Positions 38,043 through 45,779 of a stretch of DNA of 46,846 bases are shown piece after piece. The DNA lies in contig JAJDYL010000002.1 of assembly GCA_022825195.1 (NCBI GenBank), positions 1-46,846 on the forward strand, read 5' to 3'. Made by a program: the position numbers and the translations under genes. The DNA is from Alphaproteobacteria bacterium. Lineage in GTDB: Bacteria; Pseudomonadota; Alphaproteobacteria; Bin95. Within the stretch, counting starts at the first letter, position 1. The number at the start of each line of letters is the position of its first letter. The notes under the pieces are model-generated. The model had not been told where the DNA came from. It ran no database searches and saw nothing but the letters and a program-made list of their open reading frames with translations.

Positions 38043-38345
38043 GTGACGGTTGTGACAGGGCGGGAAGAAGCTCTGGCGCTGTTGCGCGCGCACAAGGAGA
38101 CGCTTTCCCGCCGCTTCGGCGTTGCCGAACTTGCGCTTTTCGGTTCCACCGCACGCGACCGGGCGCGGGATGACAGCGACATCGACATTCTGGTGCGATT
38201 CACCGGCCGGGCGACCTCAAAGGCATTCTTCGGCGTGCAGTTTTATATAGAAGACCTGTTGGGCCGCCGGGTCGACCTGGTGACGGAAAAGGCGTTGCGC
38301 CCGGAATTGCGGCCCTATGTGGAGCGTGACGCAATCCGTGTCTGA
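38043..38345 (+). CDS. mntA: MntA-type nucleotidyltransferase antitoxin
   Basis: The 100-residue protein is a minimal nucleotidyltransferase with GSTAR (34-38) followed by SDIDIL (45-50), the GSxxR...SDxD active site, and a third acid in RRVDLVTEKAL. Paired with a HEPN protein, such MNT proteins neutralise the toxin by adding AMP units to its tyrosine. I start at GTG 38043; upstream in-frame codons add a non-homologous basic stretch. Its stop lies inside the start region of the HEPN gene, the usual coupled order. A 7-bp inverted repeat (37965-37971/37991-37997) lies just upstream. Confidence 0.85.
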   Translation: MTVVTGREEALALLRAHKETLSRRFGVAELALFGSTARDRARDDSDIDILVRFTGRATSKAFFGVQFYIEDLLGRRVDLVTEKALRPELRPYVERDAIRV

Positions 38346-38700
38346 GGCCGCGGAGACGAGAGAATGGCGACTCTTCATCGCCGACATGATCCAGTGCTGC
38401 GAAAAGGTGTTCGAATACACGGCGGGGCTGGACGAAGCCGCTTTTCCTGAGAATTCGCTCGTTTACGACGCAACTTTACGCAACATTGAAATTATCGGAG
38501 AAGCAGCTGCGCATATCCCCGAGGAGGTCAGGGCGGCACATCCGGAAATACCTTGGCGGGCCATTATCGGAACGCGCAACCGGATCGCTCATGCCTATCC
38601 GGGCATCGACAACGACGTCATCTGGGACATCGTCCAGACCGATCTGCCAGAGCCCCTGCCTGCTCTGCAAGCGATTTCGGCTTCTGCGGGCGGGACATAG
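38338..38700 (+). CDS. hepT: HepT-type HEPN ribonuclease toxin
   Basis: The 120-residue all-helical HEPN protein has the RNase motif Rx4HxY as RNRIAHAY (Arg80, His85, Tyr87). This is the HepT form in which the Tyr is AMPylated by MntA. LVYDATLRNIEIIGEAA is the other family hallmark. The catalytic Arg and His are intact, so the toxin should be active RNase. The start is GTG 38338 (8-base overlap with mntA); ATG 38317 is an alternative. Base use is less GC-biased than in flanking genes, fitting acquisition by transfer. Confidence 0.86.
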   Translation: MSEAAETREWRLFIADMIQCCEKVFEYTAGLDEAAFPENSLVYDATLRNIEIIGEAAAHIPEEVRAAHPEIPWRAIIGTRNRIAHAYPGIDNDVIWDIVQTDLPEPLPALQAISASAGGT

Positions 38701-38828
38701 CCCTCGATGCATCGCGACCTGTCGGAACGGGTGGTGACGCCTGAAGCCGATGGCTTTGCCTGCGCCCGGGAGAGCTGCTGAGCGCAGGTCATTGTCGGCT
38801 GAAAGGCCCCTGAATTTTGCGATTGACT

Positions 38829-38869
38829 TGCAATTGCACACGAGTCAGCATTCCCGGAGTCAATCCGGG
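38829..38869 (+). promoter_or_regulatory. Candidate operator and leader hairpin of bfd
   Basis: Two elements precede bfd. The palindrome TGCAATTGCA (38829-38838) lies directly after a TTGACT -35-like box (38823-38828). A perfect hairpin CCCGGA-GTCAA-TCCGGG (38853-38869) ends nine bases before the ATG, where it would cover the ribosome-binding region. Iron-responsive control is the natural guess for bfd but is not shown by the sequence. Confidence 0.4.
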
Positions 38870-38878
38870 GGCGGCGGC

Positions 38879-39097
38879 ATGTATGTCTGCATCTGCAACG
38901 CCTATCGCGACGCCGAAATCCGCGAGGCGGCGCGCTCGGGCCTGCGATGCGCGCACAAGGCCTATGCGGCGCTCGGCGGCGGGCCCCGGTGCGGGCGCTG
39001 CCTGCCGGCCGCGCAGGAACTGATCGACCGGGAGCACGCTGCGCCCGCGGTCATGGCGGTGCCGGTCGCGGAGGCGCCCGGTGTGCGGGCCGGCTGA
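38879..39097 (+). CDS. bfd: Bacterioferritin-associated ferredoxin
   Basis: The 72-residue 2Fe-2S protein has the Bfd cysteine arrangement: CIC (Cys4, Cys6) at the N-terminus and CGRC (Cys38, Cys41) after AALGGGPRC. Bfd docks on bacterioferritin and supplies electrons that release stored iron. The gene converges on bfr, whose stop is 24 bases away, so store and release protein are paired. Confidence 0.92.
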   Translation: MYVCICNAYRDAEIREAARSGLRCAHKAYAALGGGPRCGRCLPAAQELIDREHAAPAVMAVPVAEAPGVRAG

Positions 39098-39121
39098 CCG
39101 GAAGCCGCCCGGTCCCGTTTC

Positions 39122-39604
39122 TCAACCGTCGTCGGCCGGCTTGCTCTGGAGCTGGATGTAATTCTCCATCCCCATCCGGGCGATGAGTTCTCCCTGCGTC
39201 TCCAGCCAGTCCACATGCTCTTCCTCGCTCTCGAGGATGCCGCGCAGCAGGTGGCGGGTCACATAGTCCGAGACCCGCTCGCAATGGGCGATGCCTTCGC
39301 GCAGCACGGGAATCGCCTCGCGTTCGAGCGCGAGGTCGGCGTCGAGGATCTCCTGGACGCTCTCGCCGATGCGGAGCCGGCCGATATCCTGGAGGTTCGG
39401 CAGCCCTTCGAGGAACAGGATGCGCTCGACCAGCTCGTCCGCATGGCGCATCTCATCGACCGATTCCTCATATTCATGTTTCGCAAGCCTTGCGATCCCC
39501 CAGTTCCCGAGCATCCGGGAATGCAGGAAATACTGGTTGATGGCCGTCAGCTCGTTTTTCAGCACGTCGTTGAGTATTGCGATGACTTTCCTGTCGCCCT
39601 TCAT
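39122..39604 (-). CDS. bfr: Bacterioferritin
   Basis: The 160-residue iron-storage protein forms a heme-binding 24-mer. Ferroxidase ligands are present: Glu18, Glu51, His54, Glu94, Glu127, His130. Met52 is the expected axial heme ligand in the EMRHAD helix. ATG 39604 has a strong GGAGAGGA site directly upstream and gives the canonical N-terminus [21 protein letters not shown] (start shown only). It has its own promoter, noted separately. Confidence 0.96.
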   Translation of the reverse strand: MKGDRKVIAILNDVLKNELTAINQYFLHSRMLGNWGIARLAKHEYEESVDEMRHADELVERILFLEGLPNLQDIGRLRIGESVQEILDADLALEREAIPVLREGIAHCERVSDYVTRHLLRGILESEEEHVDWLETQGELIARMGMENYIQLQSKPADDG

Positions 39605-39655
39605 TCCTCTCTCCAATCGCTTGCGTACAAGCCTGTTTCCGGGATTTCCTGGACA

Positions 39656-39685
39656 ATTATATTGCCCGGAAAACCCGGAAAACAA
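39656..39685 (-). promoter_or_regulatory. bfr promoter with tandem 9-bp repeat in the spacer
   Basis: On the minus strand TTGTTT (39680-39685) and a perfect TATAAT (39656-39661) are 18 bases apart, 52 bases before the bfr ATG. The spacer contains two head-to-tail TTTTCCGGG units (39665-39682), a possible regulator site that would block polymerase when bound. The surrounding 39605-39767 is clearly AT-richer than its neighbours. Confidence 0.6.
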
Positions 39686-39767
39686 GGGCTGCAATTCAAG
39701 TGATGCGTGGAATTATTTGAGAAGCGTTTTCGTTTTCATTCGCAACTAATCATGCGAAAGCTTCGCA

Positions 39768-40814
39768 TCATCCGAGCGCGGGCATGACCTCTTCGGCGAT
39801 GCGGCGCACGCTCCCGGCAGCCTGTTCTTCGGTCAGCCCGTTGCCGGCATTGGTCTCGACCATGACGCCGTCTATGTCGAGTATCTCGCGCCAGCGGCCG
39901 AGCGTCTCCACGAGCTGGGCGGCCGACCCGACGGCGACATAGTGCGCCCGGATGTCCTCCCAGGTGAGCGCGGCGAGGCGGGCCGCGGTCGCCGACGCGC
40001 CGCCCCTGCCGACGCCCTTCTTGGCGCCCTGGCTGGCCACCAGCCGCGCCTGGCGCTCGAAATAGTGGACGAGCGTCGGGCGGGCCTCGGCGACGGCGGC
40101 TTCCGGCGTCGCGCCCGCATAGACCGGCACGCGCAGATGCACGGTCGGCCGCCCCGGATGGCCGGCCGCCGCCCAGGATTCGCGATAGACGCGGATATTG
40201 GCGGCGAGCGGCTCCAGCCCGTCGCCGCGCAGCCCGACGAACAGCGGCAGGCCGAGCTGGCCCACCTTGGCGAAGGTGGCCGGCGAGGTGGCGGCCATGT
40301 ACATGGGCGGGTGCGGCTTCTGGTGCACGGGCGGCATCAGCACCGAATCGCGCACCCGGTAATAGCGGCCTTCATAGGAGAACCGCCCGCCGGCGAAGGC
40401 GCCCCGCAGCACCTCCAGCGCCTCGTCGAAGCGCGCTTCGCTCTCGCCATAGTCGATGTCGTAGCCGCGATATTGCGCGATGAAGCCGCTGCGCCCGATG
40501 CCGAAATCGAAGCGCCCGCCGCTGATCTGGTCCACCGTCGCCACCTCCTCCGCCACGCGCAGCGGGTGGGTGAGCGGCAGCACATAGACCGCCATGCCGA
40601 TCCTGAGCCGCTTCGTGCGCGCGGCAAGCGCCGCCGCCACCGCGATCGGCGAGGACAGCACCGAGCGGTCCGGCATGAAATGGAACTCCGCCAGCCAGAC
40701 CGAGTGCATGCCGAGGCGCTCGGCAAGGTCGGCCAGCTCGAAGCCCTCGCGGAAAATGTCGTCCGGCGCCCGCCCGTTGCGGACCCCGAATTCGAGGAAC
40801 AGCCCGAATTCCAT
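39768..40814 (-). CDS. Luciferase-like (LLM-class) flavin-dependent monooxygenase
   Basis: The 348-residue TIM-barrel flavoprotein has the bacterial luciferase-family pattern: FGLFLEFG at the N-terminus, HSVWLAEFHFMPDRSVLSSP, RIGMAVYVLPLTHPLRVAEEVATVDQISGGRFDFGIGRSG (shown in parts: RVAEEVATVDQISGGRFDFG). It probably uses reduced FMN from a separate reductase to oxidise a substrate that is not known. It is the last gene of a four-gene minus-strand operon, six bases after the nitronate monooxygenase-like gene. A 17-base imperfect hairpin covers its stop. Confidence 0.88.
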   Translation of the reverse strand: MEFGLFLEFGVRNGRAPDDIFREGFELADLAERLGMHSVWLAEFHFMPDRSVLSSPIAVAAALAARTKRLRIGMAVYVLPLTHPLRVAEEVATVDQISGGRFDFGIGRSGFIAQYRGYDIDYGESEARFDEALEVLRGAFAGGRFSYEGRYYRVRDSVLMPPVHQKPHPPMYMAATSPATFAKVGQLGLPLFVGLRGDGLEPLAANIRVYRESWAAAGHPGRPTVHLRVPVYAGATPEAAVAEARPTLVHYFERQARLVASQGAKKGVGRGGASATAARLAALTWEDIRAHYVAVGSAAQLVETLGRWREILDIDGVMVETNAGNGLTEEQAAGSVRRIAEEVMPALG

Positions 40815-40820
40815 GGCTCC

Positions 40821-41951
40821 TCAGCCCTCCAGGAAGGCGGCGCTGCGGGCGCGGAGCACGGCCTCGGCGTCCGAGACGAGCTCCGCCATGATGTCGCCTG
40901 CCGGGCGCACGGCGCGGATCATGCCGATGCCCTGTCCGGCATAGCCGGGGTTCACATCGGCGCGGCCGGCGAGATTGGCGGCCACCATGACCGGGCGCGA
41001 GACCTGGCCCTGGTACGGCATGGGCAGCGGCTCGCGCTCCGCATCGTTCGCCCAGAGCTCGGTCCAGCGCGAGCGGATGATGCGCGCGGGCTTGCCGGTA
41101 ACGGAGCGGGACACCGTGGTGCCCTCCTCGGTCGCCTCGACGATGGCCTGCTTCTGGCCGGGCTCGATGCCGGCCTCGGCCGAGGCGAGGAAGGCGGAGC
41201 CGACCCAGGCGCCGTCCGCGCCCAGCATCATCGCCGCCGCCACGCCGCGCCCGTCCGTTATGCCTCCCGCGCCCAGCACCGGCACCCGGCCCTCGACGGC
41301 GTCCACCACCTGCGGGATCAGCGCCATGGTGCCGATGGGCGAGTTGTGTCCGCCGCCGTCATGGCCCTGGGCGACCAGCGCGTCGAGCCCGACCGGGAGC
41401 AGCTGCCTTGCATGGCGCACCGTGCCGATCACCGCCAGCACCTTCGTGCCCCGGTCGCGCAGCCGGTCGAGCCAGGCGGCCGGGCTGCCGAGCCCGGAGG
41501 CATAGACCGGCACCGCCTCCTCGATCACCACTTCCATCTGCGCCTCGAAGAACGCCTTGGAGAAGAGCGGCGGCCCGTCATCCTGCGGCCAGACCGCCTC
41601 CGCCGGCGCTTCGGCTATGCCCTCCCGCGCGAGGAAGGCGCGGGCGTGTTCGCGGTATTCCGGCACGAGGTCCCGCGGCTCGGGGCGGTTGGAGGGCCAG
41701 CCCCGGTTCGCGCCGCGCCTGACGGAGGCCGGCAGCAGCGTATCGACGCCGAAGGGCTTGTCCGTCAGGTCCCGGCAGCGCGCGATCCACTCCCGCAGCT
41801 GGCCGGGTCCGAGGCCGGCCGCGCCCATGATGCCGAGCCCGCCCGCATTGGAGACGGCGGCCGCGAGTTCCGGCGTGCTCGCCCCGCCCATGCCGGCGAG
41901 CAGGATCGGGTGTTCGATGCCGAACAGCTCGCAGATCGGCGATTTCAGCAT
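40821..41951 (-). CDS. Nitronate monooxygenase / 2-nitropropane dioxygenase-family protein
   Basis: The 376-residue FMN-dependent TIM-barrel protein starts ICELFGIEHPILLAGMGG and has AAAVSNAGGLGIMGAA, LVAQGHDGGGHNSP, and VPVLGAGGITDGRG for phosphate binding. AAAMMLGADGAWVGSAFLAS follows. Family members oxidise alkyl nitronates, but many act as enoyl reductases or unknown flavoenzymes. Its start overlaps the stop of the acyl-CoA ligase by seven bases, so it belongs to the same operon. Confidence 0.9.
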   Translation of the reverse strand: MLKSPICELFGIEHPILLAGMGGASTPELAAAVSNAGGLGIMGAAGLGPGQLREWIARCRDLTDKPFGVDTLLPASVRRGANRGWPSNRPEPRDLVPEYREHARAFLAREGIAEAPAEAVWPQDDGPPLFSKAFFEAQMEVVIEEAVPVYASGLGSPAAWLDRLRDRGTKVLAVIGTVRHARQLLPVGLDALVAQGHDGGGHNSPIGTMALIPQVVDAVEGRVPVLGAGGITDGRGVAAAMMLGADGAWVGSAFLASAEAGIEPGQKQAIVEATEEGTTVSRSVTGKPARIIRSRWTELWANDAEREPLPMPYQGQVSRPVMVAANLAGRADVNPGYAGQGIGMIRAVRPAGDIMAELVSDAEAVLRARSAAFLEG

Positions 41952-43597
41952 GCGGCCATGTCCCCCCGGGTTTCGAGCCGGCTGCTTGCGTCGGCGCGCG
42001 CCTCTATACGTTTCTGCGCGTCGGCGCGAAGCTCCACCTTGCGGATCTTGCCCGACGCGGTCATCGGGAAGGCGTCGATGAAGAAGACGTGCGCCGGCAG
42101 CTTGAAGCTCGCCACCTTGCCCCGGCACCAGCCGAGCACGGCCCCGGCGTCGAGGCGGCTGCCCGGCTCCCGCTCCACATAGGCGGCGGCGACCTCCGCG
42201 AGGCGTTCGTCCGGCACGCCGACAACGGCCGCCTGGCGGATTTCCGGGTGGTCGAGCAGCAGCCCCTCGACCTCCATCGGATCGACATTCTCGCCGCCGA
42301 CCTTGAGCATGTCCTTGTAGCGCCCGAGGAAGCGCATATAGCCGTCCTCGCGCCACACGCCCATGTCGCCGGTGCGGAACCAGCCGTCCTCCGTGTAGCT
42401 TTCGGCGGTCTCGGCCGGCTTCTTGTAGTAGCCCAGCATCAGGCTGAAGCCGCGCACCTGCAGCTCGCCCTCGGTTCCCGGCGGGCAGGGGGCGAGCGTT
42501 TCGGGATCGACGATCCGCACCTCGTAGCCGGGCGCGGGATAGCCCGATGTCTCGGTGCGGCGCTCCAGGCCGTCATCGACGGAGCCGACCGTGACGCCGA
42601 GCCACACCTCCGTCATGCCGAAGCCGGAGACGGCGCGCATCGGCTTCAGGGTCTCCGCGCCGCGCCGGCAGACGGGCGTGGCGCTCTTCATGCCGGCGGC
42701 AAAGAGGCCGGTGCGCAGGCTGGAGAGGTCGCGCGGGCGCGCCTCCTGCGCCTCGCAGAGCCCCTTCATGTGCGCCTCGAAGCCGTGCATCACGCTCACG
42801 CCCTCGGCCTCTACAAGGTCCAGGCATTCGTCCGGGTCGAAGGTCGCGGTCAGGATCTGGCGCGCGCCGAAGAGCGGCGACATCAGCGCGCCTTCCGAAT
42901 AGCCGAAGGCGTGGAACAGCGGCAGGTAGTTCAGGATCGTGTCCCGGACCGTCAGCCCCAGCTTGAAGCCGCGCTCCTCATTGTTGCGCACCAGCTTGTG
43001 GCTGTGCATCGCGCCCTTGGGGAAGCCGGTCGTGCCGGAGGTGTACATGATGAACGCCACGGCATCGGGCGCCACGTCCGCCGCGCGGGCGCCGAGCGCC
43101 GCCTCCGGCACGGCGCGGCCGGCCTCCAGCGCCGCGCGCCAGTCCGCGAAGCCCTCATGCGCCGGGCCTTCGGAGACCAGCACGATCCCGCGCAGCTCCG
43201 GGAAGTCCGCCCGGTCGATCTCCCGCAGCATGGCGAGATAGTCCACCGGCCCGGACACATCGTGCGCGACCAGCATGACGCTGTCCGACTGCTTCAGCAC
43301 ATAGGCGAGGTCGCGGGTGCGGAAGCGCGTGTTCACCGGCACGGTGACGGCGCCGATCTTCGCCAGCGCGAAATGGACGAACACCCACTCGTCGCAATTG
43401 GTGAGCCAGAGCGCGACATGCTCGCCGGGGCCGACGCCGAGGCCGATCAGCGCGCGCGCCGCCTCGTCCACCTTGTCCGCGGCCTCCCGGAAGGTGTAGC
43501 GCCGGTCCCGGTAGACCAGCGCCTCGCGGTCCGGCCAGCGCGCCGCCGCCTCATCGTAGAGGTCGCCGAAGCGGCGTTTCGGATACCAGTGCTCCAT
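41945..43597 (-). CDS. AMP-dependent acyl-CoA synthetase/ligase
   Basis: The 550-residue ANL-superfamily enzyme activates a carboxylic acid as acyl-AMP and then acyl-CoA. The phosphate loop is MYTSGTTGFPKGAMHSH, the A5 motif region is SGFGMTEVW, the hinge is GRYKDMLKVGGENVDP, and the catalytic Lys lies in MTASGKIRKVEL. It resembles medium-chain or aryl-acid CoA ligases (FadD/FACS type). The substrate is not readable. It is flanked within 13 bases by acetoacetyl-CoA synthetase upstream. Confidence 0.92.
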   Translation of the reverse strand: MEHWYPKRRFGDLYDEAAARWPDREALVYRDRRYTFREAADKVDEAARALIGLGVGPGEHVALWLTNCDEWVFVHFALAKIGAVTVPVNTRFRTRDLAYVLKQSDSVMLVAHDVSGPVDYLAMLREIDRADFPELRGIVLVSEGPAHEGFADWRAALEAGRAVPEAALGARAADVAPDAVAFIMYTSGTTGFPKGAMHSHKLVRNNEERGFKLGLTVRDTILNYLPLFHAFGYSEGALMSPLFGARQILTATFDPDECLDLVEAEGVSVMHGFEAHMKGLCEAQEARPRDLSSLRTGLFAAGMKSATPVCRRGAETLKPMRAVSGFGMTEVWLGVTVGSVDDGLERRTETSGYPAPGYEVRIVDPETLAPCPPGTEGELQVRGFSLMLGYYKKPAETAESYTEDGWFRTGDMGVWREDGYMRFLGRYKDMLKVGGENVDPMEVEGLLLDHPEIRQAAVVGVPDERLAEVAAAYVEREPGSRLDAGAVLGWCRGKVASFKLPAHVFFIDAFPMTASGKIRKVELRADAQKRIEARADASSRLETRGDMAAC

Positions 43598-43610
43598 GCC
43601 CCGCCCCCCG

Positions 43611-45566
43611 TCAGGCCCGCAGTTCGGGCCGGTTGCGGAAGTGCGCGAGCGCGCCGGGGTTCTCCAGCGCCTCGACATTGGCGACCGGCCGCCCGTGGAC
43701 CGTGTCGCGCACCGCGAGCTCGACGATCTTGCCGGACCGGGTGCGCGGGATGTCGGCCACCTCCGCGATCACCGCCGGCACATGGCGCGGCGAGGCGTGT
43801 TCGCGGATGCGCCGGCGGATGCGCTCGCGCAGCGCCTCGTCGAGCATGGCGCCGCCGGCCAGCCGCACGAACAGCACGATGCGCGTGTCGCCCTCCCATT
43901 CCTGGCCGATCGCCAGCGCCTCCTCCACCTCGTCCAGCGACTCGGCCTCGCGGTAGATCTCGGCCGTGCCGATGCGCACCCCGCCCGGATTGAGCGTGGC
44001 GTCGGAGCGCCCGTAGATCACCATGCCGCCGGTCCGGGAAGAGATCGAGGCGAAGTCGCCCTGGCGCCAGACATTGTCCCAGCGCGCGAAATAGGCGTCG
44101 CGGTAGCGCGTCCCGTCCGGGTCGTCCCAGAACATGACCGGCATGGAGGGGAAGGGCCGCGCGCAGACCAGCTCGCCCTTCTCGTCCAGCACGTCCCGGC
44201 CTTCGGCGTCGAACACGCGCACGTCCATGCCGAGCTGCGGGGCCTGGATCTCGCCCCGGTGGACCGCGCCCAGCGGGTTCGCGCCGACGAAGCAGCCGAG
44301 CAGGTCGGTGCCGCCCGACATGGAGGCGACGGCCATGTCCGCCTTCGCCCTGCCGTAGAGCCACTCGAAGCTCTCGGGCGCCAGCGGCGAGCCGGTGGTG
44401 AGCACGCTGCGCAGGTGCGGGAACCGCCGCCCGGCCGCCGGCTCCACGCCCGCCTTGCGCACCGCGTCCACATATTTGGCCGAGAGGCCGAGATGGGTGA
44501 TGCCTTCCTCCTCGGCGAAGTCCCAGAGCGCCTCCGGCCCGGGGTGGAAGGGCGAGCCGTCCCAGAGCATCAGCGCCGCCCCGAAGGCGAGGCCGCCCAG
44601 CAGCCAGTTCCACATCATCCAGCCGAGCGTGGTGAAGTAGAACACCCGGTCGCCCTCGCGCACGTCGGCGTGCAGGCGGTGCTCCTTCAGGTTCGTCAGC
44701 AGCGCGCCGCCCTGGCTGTGGACGATGCATTTCGGCTTGCCGGTGGTGCCGGAGGAGTAGAGGACGAACAGCGGGCGGTCGAAGGCCCCGCGGTTCCAGG
44801 CGATCGGCCCCGGCTCGAAGCCGCCCGCGAAATCGGCGAACGGCACCGCCTTCGCCACGGCGGAGAGGTCCGGCTCGTCCGCCAGGTAGGGTATGACGAC
44901 CACCCGCTCGACCGTCGGCAGGCCGGCGGCGACCTCGGCCAGCTTCGCGCCTGTGTCATGGTCGCGGCCGGCATATTTGTAGCCGTCCACCGCGAACAGG
45001 ATGCGCGGCCCGATCTGGCCGAAGCGGTCGAGCACGCCGGCCGCGCCGAAATCGGGCGAGCAGGAGGAGAAGACCGCGCCCAGCGCCGCCGCCGCCGCCA
45101 TCACGGCCACGGCTTCCGGCATGTTGGGCAGCCAGGCCGCCACCCGGTCGCCCTCGCCGATCCCCGCCGCCGCGAGCGCCTGGGCGAGGCGCGAGGTCTC
45201 GTCGCGGAGCCGGTCGCGCGACCAGGCGCGGCTGAGCCCGTCCTCGCGCCGGAAGACGATCGCCGGGACGGCGCCGCGCATCCGCAGCAGGGTTTCGCCG
45301 TGGTTGAGCCGCGCGCGCGGGAAGAAGCGCGCGCCGGGCATCCGGTCCCCGTCCTCGAGGAAGGGCGGCGCGCCCTTCTCGCCGGCGATCCCGGCATCGT
45401 CCCAGAACAGGTCCCAGAAGGCTTCGGGCCGCTCGACCGACCAGCGGTGCAGCGCCGCATAGCCGTCCGCGCCCGCGCCCTTCTCCGCGTTGGCGCGGCG
45501 CATGAAGGCCGCAAGGTTGCTCGCCGCCTTGCGTCCGGCGGTGGGTTCCCACAGCAGCTTCGACAT
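43611..45566 (-). CDS. Acetoacetyl-CoA synthetase
   Basis: The 651-residue ANL enzyme has the N-terminal ACS-type cap (ERPEAFWDLFWDDAG), ARLNHGETLL, the phosphate loop LYSSGTTGKPKCIVHSQGG, and LGWMMWNWLLGGLAFGA, which is characteristic of acetoacetate-CoA ligases. The C-terminal GGVRIGTAEIYR and catalytic Lys in TRSGKIVEL complete the set. It converts acetoacetate, ATP and CoA to acetoacetyl-CoA, feeding acetyl-CoA or polyhydroxyalkanoate. ATG 45566 opens the four-gene operon. Confidence 0.92.
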   Translation of the reverse strand: MSKLLWEPTAGRKAASNLAAFMRRANAEKGAGADGYAALHRWSVERPEAFWDLFWDDAGIAGEKGAPPFLEDGDRMPGARFFPRARLNHGETLLRMRGAVPAIVFRREDGLSRAWSRDRLRDETSRLAQALAAAGIGEGDRVAAWLPNMPEAVAVMAAAAALGAVFSSCSPDFGAAGVLDRFGQIGPRILFAVDGYKYAGRDHDTGAKLAEVAAGLPTVERVVVIPYLADEPDLSAVAKAVPFADFAGGFEPGPIAWNRGAFDRPLFVLYSSGTTGKPKCIVHSQGGALLTNLKEHRLHADVREGDRVFYFTTLGWMMWNWLLGGLAFGAALMLWDGSPFHPGPEALWDFAEEEGITHLGLSAKYVDAVRKAGVEPAAGRRFPHLRSVLTTGSPLAPESFEWLYGRAKADMAVASMSGGTDLLGCFVGANPLGAVHRGEIQAPQLGMDVRVFDAEGRDVLDEKGELVCARPFPSMPVMFWDDPDGTRYRDAYFARWDNVWRQGDFASISSRTGGMVIYGRSDATLNPGGVRIGTAEIYREAESLDEVEEALAIGQEWEGDTRIVLFVRLAGGAMLDEALRERIRRRIREHASPRHVPAVIAEVADIPRTRSGKIVELAVRDTVHGRPVANVEALENPGALAHFRNRPELRA

Positions 45567-45667
45567 GCCTCGCGCGCCTCGGTGACGGGACAGGGGGCCG
45601 GCGCGAACGATAGCCGCTTCCCCGCAAGCTGTCATGCGCCGCCCTTCTTCCCTTCATGCCCTCAAAT

Positions 45668-45755
45668 CGTCATGCCCGGACTTGTTCCGGGCATCCATAC
45701 GGCCGCCCAAGAGAAGCGGTGGACAGAGATGCCCGGAACAAGTCCGGGCATGACG
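45668..45755 (-). repeat. 88-bp palindromic repeat element, copy 2
   Basis: Perfect 28-base inverted arms (45668-45695 and 45728-45755) flank a 32-base loop. Arms match copy 1 (6461-6548) at 27-28 of 28 positions. The loop matches the reverse complement of the copy-1 loop at 24 of 32 positions, so this copy is inverted relative to the first. It lies between the divergent acetoacetyl-CoA synthetase gene and the AT-rich nuclease-like gene. Confidence 0.88.
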
Positions 45756-45779
45756 GAAAAGCCTGTGGAAGGAGGGCGA

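Noticed and set aside
38759..38788. CCTGCGC/GCGCAGG inverted repeat behind hepT
   Set aside because: It has a 7-bp stem, a 16-base loop and no T-run; too weak for a terminator call.
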